This document shows, one piece after another, positions 40,725-49,622 of a DNA stretch of 64,000 nt. The notes under the pieces are model-generated. The model did no database searches. It was not told the DNA's origin and saw only the letters and a list, made by a program, of their open reading frames with translations. Source of the DNA: CAWFLT01 sp963816795 (GTDB lineage Bacteria > Acidobacteriota > Vicinamibacteria > Vicinamibacterales > SCN-69-37); assembly GCA_963816795.1 (NCBI GenBank), contig CAWFLT010000003.1, forward strand, positions 1-64,000. Reading direction: 5' to 3'. The translations under genes were made by a program, and so were the position numbers. Within the stretch, counting starts at the first letter, position 1. Each line of letters begins with the position of its first letter.

Positions 40725-43700
40725 ATGAACGTCAAGGCCCGCCTCAACCCTTTCCCCGGGCTGCGCAGCTTCGAGCCCGACGAGGACTACCTGTTCTTCG
40801 GCCGCGAGAAGCAGGTCGACGATCTCCTCGGCCGCTTGCGACGCACCCGCTTTCTGGCCGTGGTCGGCGGATCGGGCAGCGGCAAGTCCTCCCTCGTCAA
40901 GTCGGGGCTGATGCCGTCGCTTCGCAGCGGGTACATGGCGAAGGCCGGATCCAGCTGGCGCGTGGCGCTCCTGCGTCCCGGCGCTGACCCGATCGGCAAT
41001 CTGGCCATGGCGCTCAACGACCCGGCTGTGCTTGGCGGCGACTCCGCGATGGACGAGCTCAGCGGCGCTCTGCTCGACGCCTCGCTCCGTCGCAGCGGTC
41101 AAGGGCTCGTCGATGCCCTGCGCGAGGCGCGTCTGCCGCCGGACGAGAACGTGCTCGTCGTGGTCGATCAGTTCGAGGAGTTGTTCCGCTTCAAGCAGGC
41201 TCGGGCCGAGGCCGGCGGCCGCGATGAGGCGGTCGCCTTCGTGAAGCTGCTGCTGGAGGCGGCGCACCAGGACGACATTCCGATTTACGTCGTGCTGACG
41301 ATGCGATCCGAGTTCATCGGGTCGTGCGCGGAGATCCCCGGTCTGGCCGAAGCGGTGAACGACGGCCAGTATCTCGTGCCCAGGATGACCCGCGACGAGC
41401 TGCGGCTCGCGATCACGGGCCCAGTGGCCGTCGGCGGCGGCCAGATAGCGCCTCGCCTCGTGACTCGCGTGTTGAACGAAATCGGCGACGACGCCGATCA
41501 ACTGCCCGTGCTGCAGCACGCGCATGATGCGGACGTGGGACGAGTGGGCGTCAACGCGGGCCGATCGCTGCCCGATCGACTTCGAAGACTACGAAGCGAT
41601 CGGCACGATGGAGGACGCGCTGTCGAAACACGCCGACGAGGCCTACGGCGAGATCACGACTGAACGCGGCCGTCACCTGGCCGAGATGGTGTTCAAGGCG
41701 CTGACCGAGACGACAGGACAGGGCCTTGGCCTGCGGCGCCCCTGCCGCGTGCGCGAGCTGTGTGAGATCGGCGACGCGTCGGTTGAAGAAATCACTGCGG
41801 TGGTCGATCTGTTCCGAGAGCCGGGCCGGTCGTTCCTCGTGCCCTCGATGGCCACTCCGATCGAACCGGAGACCATCGTCGACCTGTCGCACGAGAGCCT
41901 GATGCGTCTGTGGACGCGTCTGGTGGAGTGGACCAGGGAAGAAGCGCGATCGGCCGAGATCTGCCGGCGATTGAGCGGCGCGGCCCTTCTGCACGCGCGT
42001 CACGAGGCCGGGTTGTGGCGCGACCCGGAGTTGCAGCTGACGCTCAACTGGCGCGACGCGCAACGGCCGACGGCGGCGTGGGCGCGGCGCTACGACCCTG
42101 ACTTCGAGCGCGCCGAAGCGTTCCTGGCAGCCAGTTGCGCCGCCCGGGACGCCGATGCCGCGTTACGAGAGTCGGAGGCCGCCGCGCGCCTGCTGCAGGA
42201 ACGAAAAGTCCGGCGGCGAACCTACGCGCTCTTTGGCGTGTCACTGGTGGGCCTCGTGGTGATTGCGATCTTCATGACGGTTGCGCGCTCGCAAGTCAAA
42301 GAAGCGAACCGGCAGGTGGCAGCGGCGAATGGGCAGGCCGCAGCGGCGAATGAGCAGGCGGCAGCGGCGAATCGGCAGGCGACGGCGAGCCTGCTGGCAA
42401 CGATGACGTCAGAGAGACATGAGGAAGACCTCGATTCGCTCGAAGTGACAGGTTTGCTGGCCATCGAAGCCTTCCGGCTCGATCCTTCGGTTGGCGCTGG
42501 CGCGCCATACGCTGATGGAGGTGATCCAACTGCTTCCGCCCGGACCGATCATTCCCGCGCGGCAAGGGCACACTGGGCCGATTCAGAAGATGGTCGTCGA
42601 TCGAGCCGGCAAATACCTGGTGACGGCCGGCGCGGACGGGAAGATCATCCTGTGGGATTTCGGCAAGCACGAGATGCTCCGCACCATTGCCGAAGCGAAG
42701 GAGCCGATGCAGGACCTCGCGATCAGCGCAGACGGGAAATTGATCGCCGGCGCTGGCGCCTCAGCGATCAGCGTGTGGGAAACCGACACCGGCCGGCTCG
42801 TCAAGGAACTCTCCGTGGCAGAATCCCCGACTGCTGGCCTTCAGCGCGGATCGGTGGACGTCTGGCGATCGTGATGACGGACGGCACTTACAAGGTATTC
42901 AACACCGACTCGTGGAGCGAGGTGGCCACACCCGCTCTGCCGGATGGGCTCGACGGGGTGTTGTTTTCCCCGAATGGTGAACTGATCCTCGAAACCCGGT
43001 CTGGACTGCGCTTTGCCTCCGAGAAGGCGGACGCGCCGGAGACCAACGAATGCCGGTCGGCGCAGTTTGACGCGGCAGGCGAGCTGGTGGCCAAGTGTCC
43101 AAACGGCTACGTGCGTTTCAAGGTCGCGAATGGCTCGCTGCGGCGCGAGGAAGATGTCAAGATTCCCGAGAGATCTCGACGAGCTGTGGGTGAATGCTCC
43201 TGACGACGAGCACCCGGAACCGGCGCCGGTTCGTTGGACGTTCCGATGACTACCTGGCGACCGTGTTCGATGCCGAGGGCGCCGAGTATCTTCGATTGCC
43301 TCGACCGATCGCGATGCTCGCGGTTCCGGTGCGTCGGGCAATGGATTGCGACAAGCGATGACGCCGGAACGGTGATGTTCTGGCAACTTACTCGTGGCAT
43401 GGCGCGGCCGCTTGCCCCTAAGAGGGACGTCAGGGACTTGACGTTCAGCCACAACGAGAGATTCCTGGCGGTCGCGGAAAGGGACGGCCGCGTCCGTATC
43501 TTTGACCCGGCGCTGGGAAGTGAGATCACGATTCTTCAGTTGCCGCTCGCGCCGCAGGCTGAGCTCAAGTATCCACGCTTCAGCCCGGACGACTCTCTCC
43601 TGGCGGTGGTTGGCTCTGACGAAGTGTTCTTCATCCGCACCTCGGACTGGACACTGCTTCCCGAACGCAGCCTCAAGCGGTCCAAGGCGGACGCCGGCGA

Positions 43701-44399
43701 CCTGTCGCTTTTCTTTACTCCAGAAGGCCAGCAATCTGCTGGTCACTGACGCCGGAATGGTGCGGCGTTTCGGGGTCAATCCGTGGACTGCCCTGCCGTC
43801 ACTGGAGACCTCTCGCGACGGCCCCACTTACGTCAGCAAGAGCAGGCGCTGGATCGCCGCCCTGGAGACGACGGGGGATCCTGCAAACCGAAGGTACGTG
43901 TTCTGGGACGCGGATTCGGGCAAGCCCACACCGGCGAGCGCGATTGCGGACCTGCAGGGCCTGGACGTACAAAAGGCGACCGCTTCTCAACTGGCGGCGT
44001 CGCTCAGCAAAGGCCCATGGGTCAAATTGCCGGACAATCAGAACATGCTCAGCGGCGATACCGCTGCCGGTAGGTGGTGGAAGCTCGACGAGGACTTCGG
44101 AGAGGTCATTAGTGTGCAGGAGACACAGACCGGGCATCCAATCGCACGCCTCGTGCACGACTCGAGAGTGCGCGCTATCGCCATCAGCCGTCAGGGAAGC
44201 TGGATTGCCACCGTCAGTGATGGGAAGGTGTTTCTCTGGACGTGGAGCCATACGGGTCTGATCGATCTCACCTGCAGCGCTCATCGCCGGCAATCTGACA
44301 CCGGACGAATGGAAGGCACGCAAGCTGGAAGAACTCGGCCTGGGACCGCACCGCCTGACGTGCCCGGGTTTTCCGTTCCTGTCAACACCGAAGCGCTGA
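40725..44399 (+). CDS. nSTAND ATPase with transmembrane segment and WD40-type repeats (frameshifted)
   Basis: The N-terminus NPFPGLRSFEPDEDYLFFGRE with Walker A VGGSGSGKSS (residues about 47-56) and Walker B VLVVVDQFEELF is the nSTAND1-type NTPase pattern. The STAND winged-helix region follows (DQLPVLQHALMRTWDEW, LSHESLMRLWTRL). A helix (RRTYALFGVSLVGLVVIAIFM, about 42,220-42,290) and a Q/A/N-rich heptad run (about 42,300-42,385) come next. Then WD40-like repeats reach the C-terminus (GHTGPIQKMVVDRAGKYLVTAG, AISRQGSWIATVSDGKVFLW). About 1,220 residues once frameshifts near 41,520, 42,480, 42,840, 43,200, 43,310, 43,735 and 44,285 are ignored. Its role would be ligand-triggered oligomerisation that activates the TIR partner. 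Confidence 0.8.
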
Positions 44400-44414
44400 C
44401 GCGGAAGCGCAAGC

Positions 44415-45155
44415 TCACTGCCGCAGCGAGGCTCTTCCGAGAATCGTGACGTTGTAAGTCAGCATCGTGACCTTGTCGGGGCGGAGGGACACCGTCACCG
44501 CGTCGGACCACATCAGCCCGCGGCCCAGCCGCACCGTATGGGTTCCCGCGGCGACGGCAAACTCGCCGGTCGTTCCGGTGAGGAGAACGCCGACGTTCTT
44601 GCCGTCGATCTGCACATGCCGCCGGTCCCCCGACGACAGCCAGCGCGGGTTTTCACACACCAGCCGAAGCGTCCCCGGCGCCGGCGTCCGTCCCGATCTC
44701 CTCCCGAGGCCGGTGAGGATCGACATCAGTTCAGCGATGCATCTGTCGGACGCGTCCCGCTCCAGCGCGACGCTCGGCGCGGCGGCCACGGCAGCAATGT
44801 CGTGGGGCAGCTCGGCTGCGCTCGGCTGGACCGCGCCGTCAACGAGCACGACCACGACCGGGATTCGCGTGCCAATGGCCGTCCGCAGCTCGACTCGCAC
44901 GGGGTCATTCGGATCAGCGAGGCGGTCCTTTCCCTCGGGTAGGAGCCAGTGGCTGCCGATGACGGCGAGTGCCACGTCGCAACTCTTCATGGCCGAGGTC
45001 ATGGCGTCGATGAAGTCGCGCCCGGGAGCGATCGTGTCGACGTCAAGAAAGGTCTCACAGGCCTCTCCCAACAACAGGGTTTCCACCAGGCTCTTGTCAA
45101 GCTCCCGAACCTGTTTTCCGGAGTCGGCACGGCGGTAGCTGATGAAGATCCGCAT
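44415..45155 (-). CDS. TIR-domain protein with C-terminal PEGA-like beta domain
   Basis: Intact, 246 residues. The TIR fold opens MRIFISYRRADSG, with TFLDVDTIAPGRDFIDAM, CDVALAVIGSHWLLP and DPVRVELRTAI; Glu89 fits the catalytic glutamate. After a linker, HVQIDGKNVGVLLTGTTGEFAVAAGTHTVRLGRG forms a PEGA-like beta domain that is also seen in the next gene upstream. It converges on the nSTAND gene with 15 bp between stops, and begins 3 bp after the stop of the TIR-like gene. Confidence 0.85.
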   Translation of the reverse strand: MRIFISYRRADSGKQVRELDKSLVETLLLGEACETFLDVDTIAPGRDFIDAMTSAMKSCDVALAVIGSHWLLPEGKDRLADPNDPVRVELRTAIGTRIPVVVVLVDGAVQPSAAELPHDIAAVAAAPSVALERDASDRCIAELMSILTGLGRRSGRTPAPGTLRLVCENPRWLSSGDRRHVQIDGKNVGVLLTGTTGEFAVAAGTHTVRLGRGLMWSDAVTVSLRPDKVTMLTYNVTILGRASLRQ

Positions 45156-45158
45156 GAC

Positions 45159-45974
45159 TCAGGCCTTGCGCCTGAGCGACAAGCCGCCGGTGAAGATATT
45201 GCGGTCGCACACGAAGGCCACGGTCTCGCCCTTGGCGATCTCGAGCGCGAGGACGCTGCTCTTGGACGAGCCCGGCCCCGGTCGGACTTGTACCGTGTGC
45301 CGGCCCGGGGCGACGGGCCAGTCCAGTTGTCCGTTCCATGCGCCCAACGAGCCGACTTCGGCTCCATCGACGAAGACCCGAGCTGCCTCGCCCCGATTGG
45401 ACCACCACTTGAGCGCTCCGCCACCCGCCGCTTCGACGCGGATGACCGAGCGGCTCTCCGCCTCGGTCCAGGGAACGTCTGGGGCCGGCGACCGGAGCCG
45501 CTCGATCAGATGCTGGAGGTCCTGCGAGAATGATTGCGATCGAAGCTCGACGGCGTTGCGTGGGGCCAGGCTCTGGAGCGTGGGCGGAAATTCACGGCAC
45601 ATCGCGCCCCACTCACTCAGCGACACTTCGCTCAGCACCGGCACGATCCGGTGGCCGTCCCTGAGCGAGGCTTCCAGCAACCTGCGCATCGGATCGCTCG
45701 CCTTGGCGAGGAACGATGGATCACCCGGCTCCGATCGAAGCCACTGCTGCCCCACAAGCACAAGGACCGTGGCCCCGGCGGGGACAACGGGTGCGGGCGC
45801 ATCCAGCCTGATCGGAGCGGCAACGAGCTCGATGTCCGGCGCGAGGCGAGTCCATCCGCGGCCGAGGCTGACAGCGCACGCCGCGGCATCCTTCGCCCGA
45901 AAACTCATGTAGATCGGACTCAAATCAGCTGCCTCGCACCAGGAATGACGACGCGCCCCCGATCGAGGCGCCAC
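45159..45974 (-). CDS. degenerate TIR-like protein with C-terminal PEGA-like beta domain
   Basis: Intact, 271 residues from a GTG at 45974 (or from the ATG at 45908). LSPIYMSFRAKDAAACAVSL, TVLVLVGQQWLRSE and SDPMRRLLEASLRDGHRIVPVLSE line up with the TIR of the downstream gene. The place of the glutamate (DPVRVEL) reads DPMRRLL here, so the catalytic residue is probably lost. The C-terminus (ARVFVDGAEVGSLGAWNGQLDWPVAPGRHTVQVRPG) matches the PEGA-like domain of its neighbour. The gene starts 9 bp after the TonB-receptor stop. Confidence 0.75.
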   Translation of the reverse strand: MAPRSGARRHSWCEAADLSPIYMSFRAKDAAACAVSLGRGWTRLAPDIELVAAPIRLDAPAPVVPAGATVLVLVGQQWLRSEPGDPSFLAKASDPMRRLLEASLRDGHRIVPVLSEVSLSEWGAMCREFPPTLQSLAPRNAVELRSQSFSQDLQHLIERLRSPAPDVPWTEAESRSVIRVEAAGGGALKWWSNRGEAARVFVDGAEVGSLGAWNGQLDWPVAPGRHTVQVRPGPGSSKSSVLALEIAKGETVAFVCDRNIFTGGLSLRRKA

Positions 45975-45983
45975 CCACTTCGC

Positions 45984-48900
45984 CTAGAAGTTCAAGCGGA
46001 ACATCAGCTGAAAGATTCGCGAGAAGCCAACCTGTATCGTCGTCTGGCCGAAATTCGCGTTGCCGAAGGTGTTCGCGCCCTGAAGCGTGCGCACGTTCGG
46101 ACGGTTCAGGATGTTCAGCGCCTCGAGCTTGAACTGCGCAACCTTGCTGCCCCCGAATCCGATGTTCTTGATGAACGAGGCGTCCACGACGTACCACCCC
46201 GGCCCGCGAACGTCGGTGATCGCGCGGGGGGCGTTGCCGAAGGTCCCCGCCGGCGCGAGGCTGAACGCCGCCGGATTGAGCCAGGTCGCCGACGGGTGGT
46301 CGGCCGACGCGAGCCGATCGGCGAAGCTTCCCGGCGTGGCGAGGTCGGCGCCGGTCAAGTTGGGCCGATTCGCGTTTGCGCCGCCGAGCCGCGAATCCGC
46401 AGGCTGTTGCACGTTGATCGGGAATCCACTCTGCAGCGTGATCGACCCCGCGATCGTCCATCCCCCAATCAGCAGATCGGCGACGCGGCCGTTCGCCCAG
46501 CGCTTGCCCGCGCCGAAGGGCAATTCGGCGATCGGCGCGAGGAGGAGGCGATGCGGCACGTCGAGCATGCTGATGCCGTACTCCGACTGCGGATCGTAAC
46601 AGGCAGTCGTGAACTGCTGACCGGTGGCGCAGGGCGGCATCGATGGAATGTAGTTGTAGTTGTTCATCGGAATGCCTGGACTGACCGCGGCGTAGAAGTT
46701 GGTCTCACCCACTTGATTGTCTTTGAGCTGGCTGTAGGTGTAGCTGAAGCGGCCGCCCAGTCCGTTGGACATCCGCTTGGTGAGCTCGATCACTCCGGCG
46801 TGATAGCGGCTGAGGCCTTCGGTCACCTGCCGGGCGTTGATTTGACCGTATTGCGGGAACGGCCGGAGCAGGCGGGCCCGCGACAGCGTCGCCGGCGTCG
46901 ACAGCGACCGTGGCACGTTGGGGTTGTTCAGGAACGGGTTGGGCAGCTGCGCGTCGAGCGCGGCTGAACCAAGCGCGAGGTACTTCGGATCGAGCTGGTT
47001 GATGTTCACGCCGATGTCGTTCGACCCGCCGAGACCGATGTGATCGCTGCGCGCGCCAATGTAGCTCAGCGTAAGCCCGATGTTCCCCGGCAGCTCACGC
47101 TGCACGTCGACGGAGAACTGATGCACGCGGGGCGCCGTCCGGTTCTGATCGACGTAGCTGATGTTGCTGTCGAGGTTCGTCAGGGCGCCGCGGCTGTTAC
47201 CCGAGGGCAGCTCGATGCCATTGGGGAACGGATTCTCGAATGTGGTCGGGTTACTGCGGCTGCTGGTGAGGATCGTGTTCTGGCTGTAGCCGACTTGACC
47301 GTAGTTGCTCGCGGAGGTGCTGGGGATCGGATAGTTGAACGGCGCCCAATACAAGCCGTATCCACCGCGCACCACGGTTCGATCGTTCAAGGCGTACACG
47401 GCGCCAACCCGCGGCGACCACTTCACGGCCGGCGCATTACCCTGGTATGTCTTGTTGCCGTCCACACCCGCATACATCAAGCCGCCTGCCACGGCCCGCG
47501 CGGACGTTTCTGCACCCGGATCGCCGGGAATCACGACCGTGGAGAGCGCGCTCTGCATAGCCGGATCGAAGCCGACGGTGAAGTTGTTGTCTTTCTCTCT
47601 CAACGCCCGTTCGTGTTCGAGGCGAAGACCGTAGGTCAGTGTGAATCTCGAGTTGATGCGCCAGTCGTCCTGGACGAACCCACCGAAGTAGTGCGTGAAG
47701 ACGTTGAGCGGGGTCGAAACCGATAGCGAGGTCACGCGATCCGTCCGTGCGGATGGGTAGCCAAGCAGGAACGAGGCGAACGCGTTCCCGTTCGTCGTGC
47801 TGCCGATGCCGCCGTCCGACGACGTCATGTCCTTGTCGAAATCGAAAAAGCCGGCCCCGTCGCCAGGGATGAAGGTGTCGATGCCCATCTTCCGCCAGTC
47901 GCCGCCGAACTTGAACGTGTGCGCGCCGGCAGCTTTCGACAGCGTGGCGTTCACGCTGGTGGACTTCCAGTTGATCTCGGTCGGATTGATCGCCCCGAAG
48001 GTGCGCGACCCGTGCCCCTGGTCGTAGCCGCGGATCCGCACCTGTGGAAACTTGTCCAATTGAATCTGGTTCTGATACGTCGACGAAAAGGGAAGGCTCC
48101 GTGGATCGAAATCGATGGTGAGGGTGTCGTTGTCCGGGAACTCCGTTCTCCCGAACCGCAGCGCCAGCACCGCCGTGTTGCTGATCACCCAGGTGTTGTT
48201 CAGCGCCAGGATCTGCGGCCGCCGTCGCAAGTAGTAGTCGTTCGGATCGGCGAAGCGAGTCGGCTCACTCTGATCGGCGCTGCCGAAAAAATTGGCCTCG
48301 GGCTCATTCGTGCTGTTGTACAGGTAGAACCCGCTGACCGACACGTTGTTGGTGAACTTGTGCTCGAGCTTGATCGAGTACAACTGAGAGAAGTTGCTCT
48401 TGATGCGCGAGGTGCGGGTGTAGTTCGTGCTGCCGTTGTCCCTGTCGACGTCAGGCAGAGGCATGAATTCGAGCATGGCCGAGGCGACCGGGCTCATCAT
48501 CCCCGGCGGAATCTGATTACCGGCAAACGGCAACCCGGTGACAGGGTTGTAGATCGTCACCGGCTGGCCGGCCGAATTGGTCACGCCCGAGAAATCGCCG
48601 CGACGCATGGCGGCGGTCGGAAACAGCGTGCTGACGTTGCGCGTCTGTACGTCGTGGTAGCTCTCGGTGGAGAACCAGAGGAAGGAGCGGTTTCTGACGA
48701 TCGGCCCGCCAAACGAGCCACCGCCCAGATGGTACGGGCTATCAGGTTTCGGCCGACCTGCCTTTTCACCGAAGTAGTTGTTCCATTGTCCCCAGATCGG
48801 CCGGGTCTGAAAGAAGGCCGACCCGCGATAGTTGTTCGTCCCGGACTTCAGTGTCGTGTTGAACACCCCGCCGCCGGTGCGGCCCATTTCCGCATCGTAG

Positions 48901-49583
48901 GTGTGCACCTGCACCTTCATGTCCTCGAGCGATTCGATCGACGGGTGCGCGCTCGCGCGATTGCGCATGTCGGTAATTGGCACGCCGTCGAGCGTGTAGT
49001 TGTTGCCGCGGCGGGTGCCGCCCCCCAGCGAGACGAGCGAGACGTTCGTCTGATCCTGTTGCCGGTTGTACTGCCCGTCTCCGGATGGCACCACGGTGGG
49101 CACGGTATTGCCGATCATGAATGCCGCGCGCCCCTGCGAGGGCAGCGTCTGCAGGGCCTCGCCGTTCAACACGGTGCCGGTTGACGCGTTCGACGCCTCG
49201 ATGAGCGGCGACTGGCCGGTGACGGTGACCGTCTCGGACACGGTGCCGACTTCGAGCGTGATGTCGAGCGTGATGAACTGCTGCGTGCCAACCGGAATGC
49301 TCTCCTGTGCGTAGGCCTTGTAGCCCTGGAGCACGATCTTCAGCCGATACGTCCCAGGCGCCAGGTTCGGGAAGGTGTACTCACCAGCCTCGGTGGTGGT
49401 GGTGGATCGAGATAGCGAGGTCCCCTGGTTGGTCAGCGTCACCACCGCGCCGGGGATGACTCCTCCGGAGTCCTTGACCACGCCTCGGACTCCTCCCTGA
49501 AATCCCTGAGCCCGTGCCTCGACGGCGACCCCGACGATCAAAACGAGCAGGCACGCGAGTATGCGGATCGTGGCTCTCATCAT
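45984..49583 (-). CDS. TonB-dependent receptor-like outer-membrane protein with carboxypeptidase-regulatory-like N-terminal domain (Oar-type)
   Basis: A long intact protein of 1,199 residues with signal peptide (LACLLVLIVGVAVEARAQG). An N-terminal CarboxypepD-regulatory fold (GGVRGVVKDSGGVIPGAVVTLTN ... LAPGTYRLKIVLQGYKAY) is followed by a plug (VTVTGQSPLIEAS) and a barrel (VQVHTYDAEMGRTGGGVFNTTLKSGTNNYRG onward) ending FSRIFQLMFRLNF. Such Oar-like receptors of Acidobacteriota import or display large substrates. The lack of any frameshift over 3.6 kb shows that this part of the window is well sequenced. A TonB box is not clear. Confidence 0.9.
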   Translation of the reverse strand: MMRATIRILACLLVLIVGVAVEARAQGFQGGVRGVVKDSGGVIPGAVVTLTNQGTSLSRSTTTTEAGEYTFPNLAPGTYRLKIVLQGYKAYAQESIPVGTQQFITLDITLEVGTVSETVTVTGQSPLIEASNASTGTVLNGEALQTLPSQGRAAFMIGNTVPTVVPSGDGQYNRQQDQTNVSLVSLGGGTRRGNNYTLDGVPITDMRNRASAHPSIESLEDMKVQVHTYDAEMGRTGGGVFNTTLKSGTNNYRGSAFFQTRPIWGQWNNYFGEKAGRPKPDSPYHLGGGSFGGPIVRNRSFLWFSTESYHDVQTRNVSTLFPTAAMRRGDFSGVTNSAGQPVTIYNPVTGLPFAGNQIPPGMMSPVASAMLEFMPLPDVDRDNGSTNYTRTSRIKSNFSQLYSIKLEHKFTNNVSVSGFYLYNSTNEPEANFFGSADQSEPTRFADPNDYYLRRRPQILALNNTWVISNTAVLALRFGRTEFPDNDTLTIDFDPRSLPFSSTYQNQIQLDKFPQVRIRGYDQGHGSRTFGAINPTEINWKSTSVNATLSKAAGAHTFKFGGDWRKMGIDTFIPGDGAGFFDFDKDMTSSDGGIGSTTNGNAFASFLLGYPSARTDRVTSLSVSTPLNVFTHYFGGFVQDDWRINSRFTLTYGLRLEHERALREKDNNFTVGFDPAMQSALSTVVIPGDPGAETSARAVAGGLMYAGVDGNKTYQGNAPAVKWSPRVGAVYALNDRTVVRGGYGLYWAPFNYPIPSTSASNYGQVGYSQNTILTSSRSNPTTFENPFPNGIELPSGNSRGALTNLDSNISYVDQNRTAPRVHQFSVDVQRELPGNIGLTLSYIGARSDHIGLGGSNDIGVNINQLDPKYLALGSAALDAQLPNPFLNNPNVPRSLSTPATLSRARLLRPFPQYGQINARQVTEGLSRYHAGVIELTKRMSNGLGGRFSYTYSQLKDNQVGETNFYAAVSPGIPMNNYNYIPSMPPCATGQQFTTACYDPQSEYGISMLDVPHRLLLAPIAELPFGAGKRWANGRVADLLIGGWTIAGSITLQSGFPINVQQPADSRLGGANANRPNLTGADLATPGSFADRLASADHPSATWLNPAAFSLAPAGTFGNAPRAITDVRGPGWYVVDASFIKNIGFGGSKVAQFKLEALNILNRPNVRTLQGANTFGNANFGQTTIQVGFSRIFQLMFRLNF

Positions 49584-49622
49584 GCGCCTCCGAATCAGTT
49601 ATCAGGTCAACCGATCAGCGAT

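Noticed and set aside
45534..46967. Plus-strand open frame of 477 codons across the TIR-like and TonB genes
   Set aside because: It has no protein motifs, and the minus-strand genes are well supported.
47919..49184. Plus-strand open frame of 421 codons
   Set aside because: It is the shadow of the intact TonB receptor.
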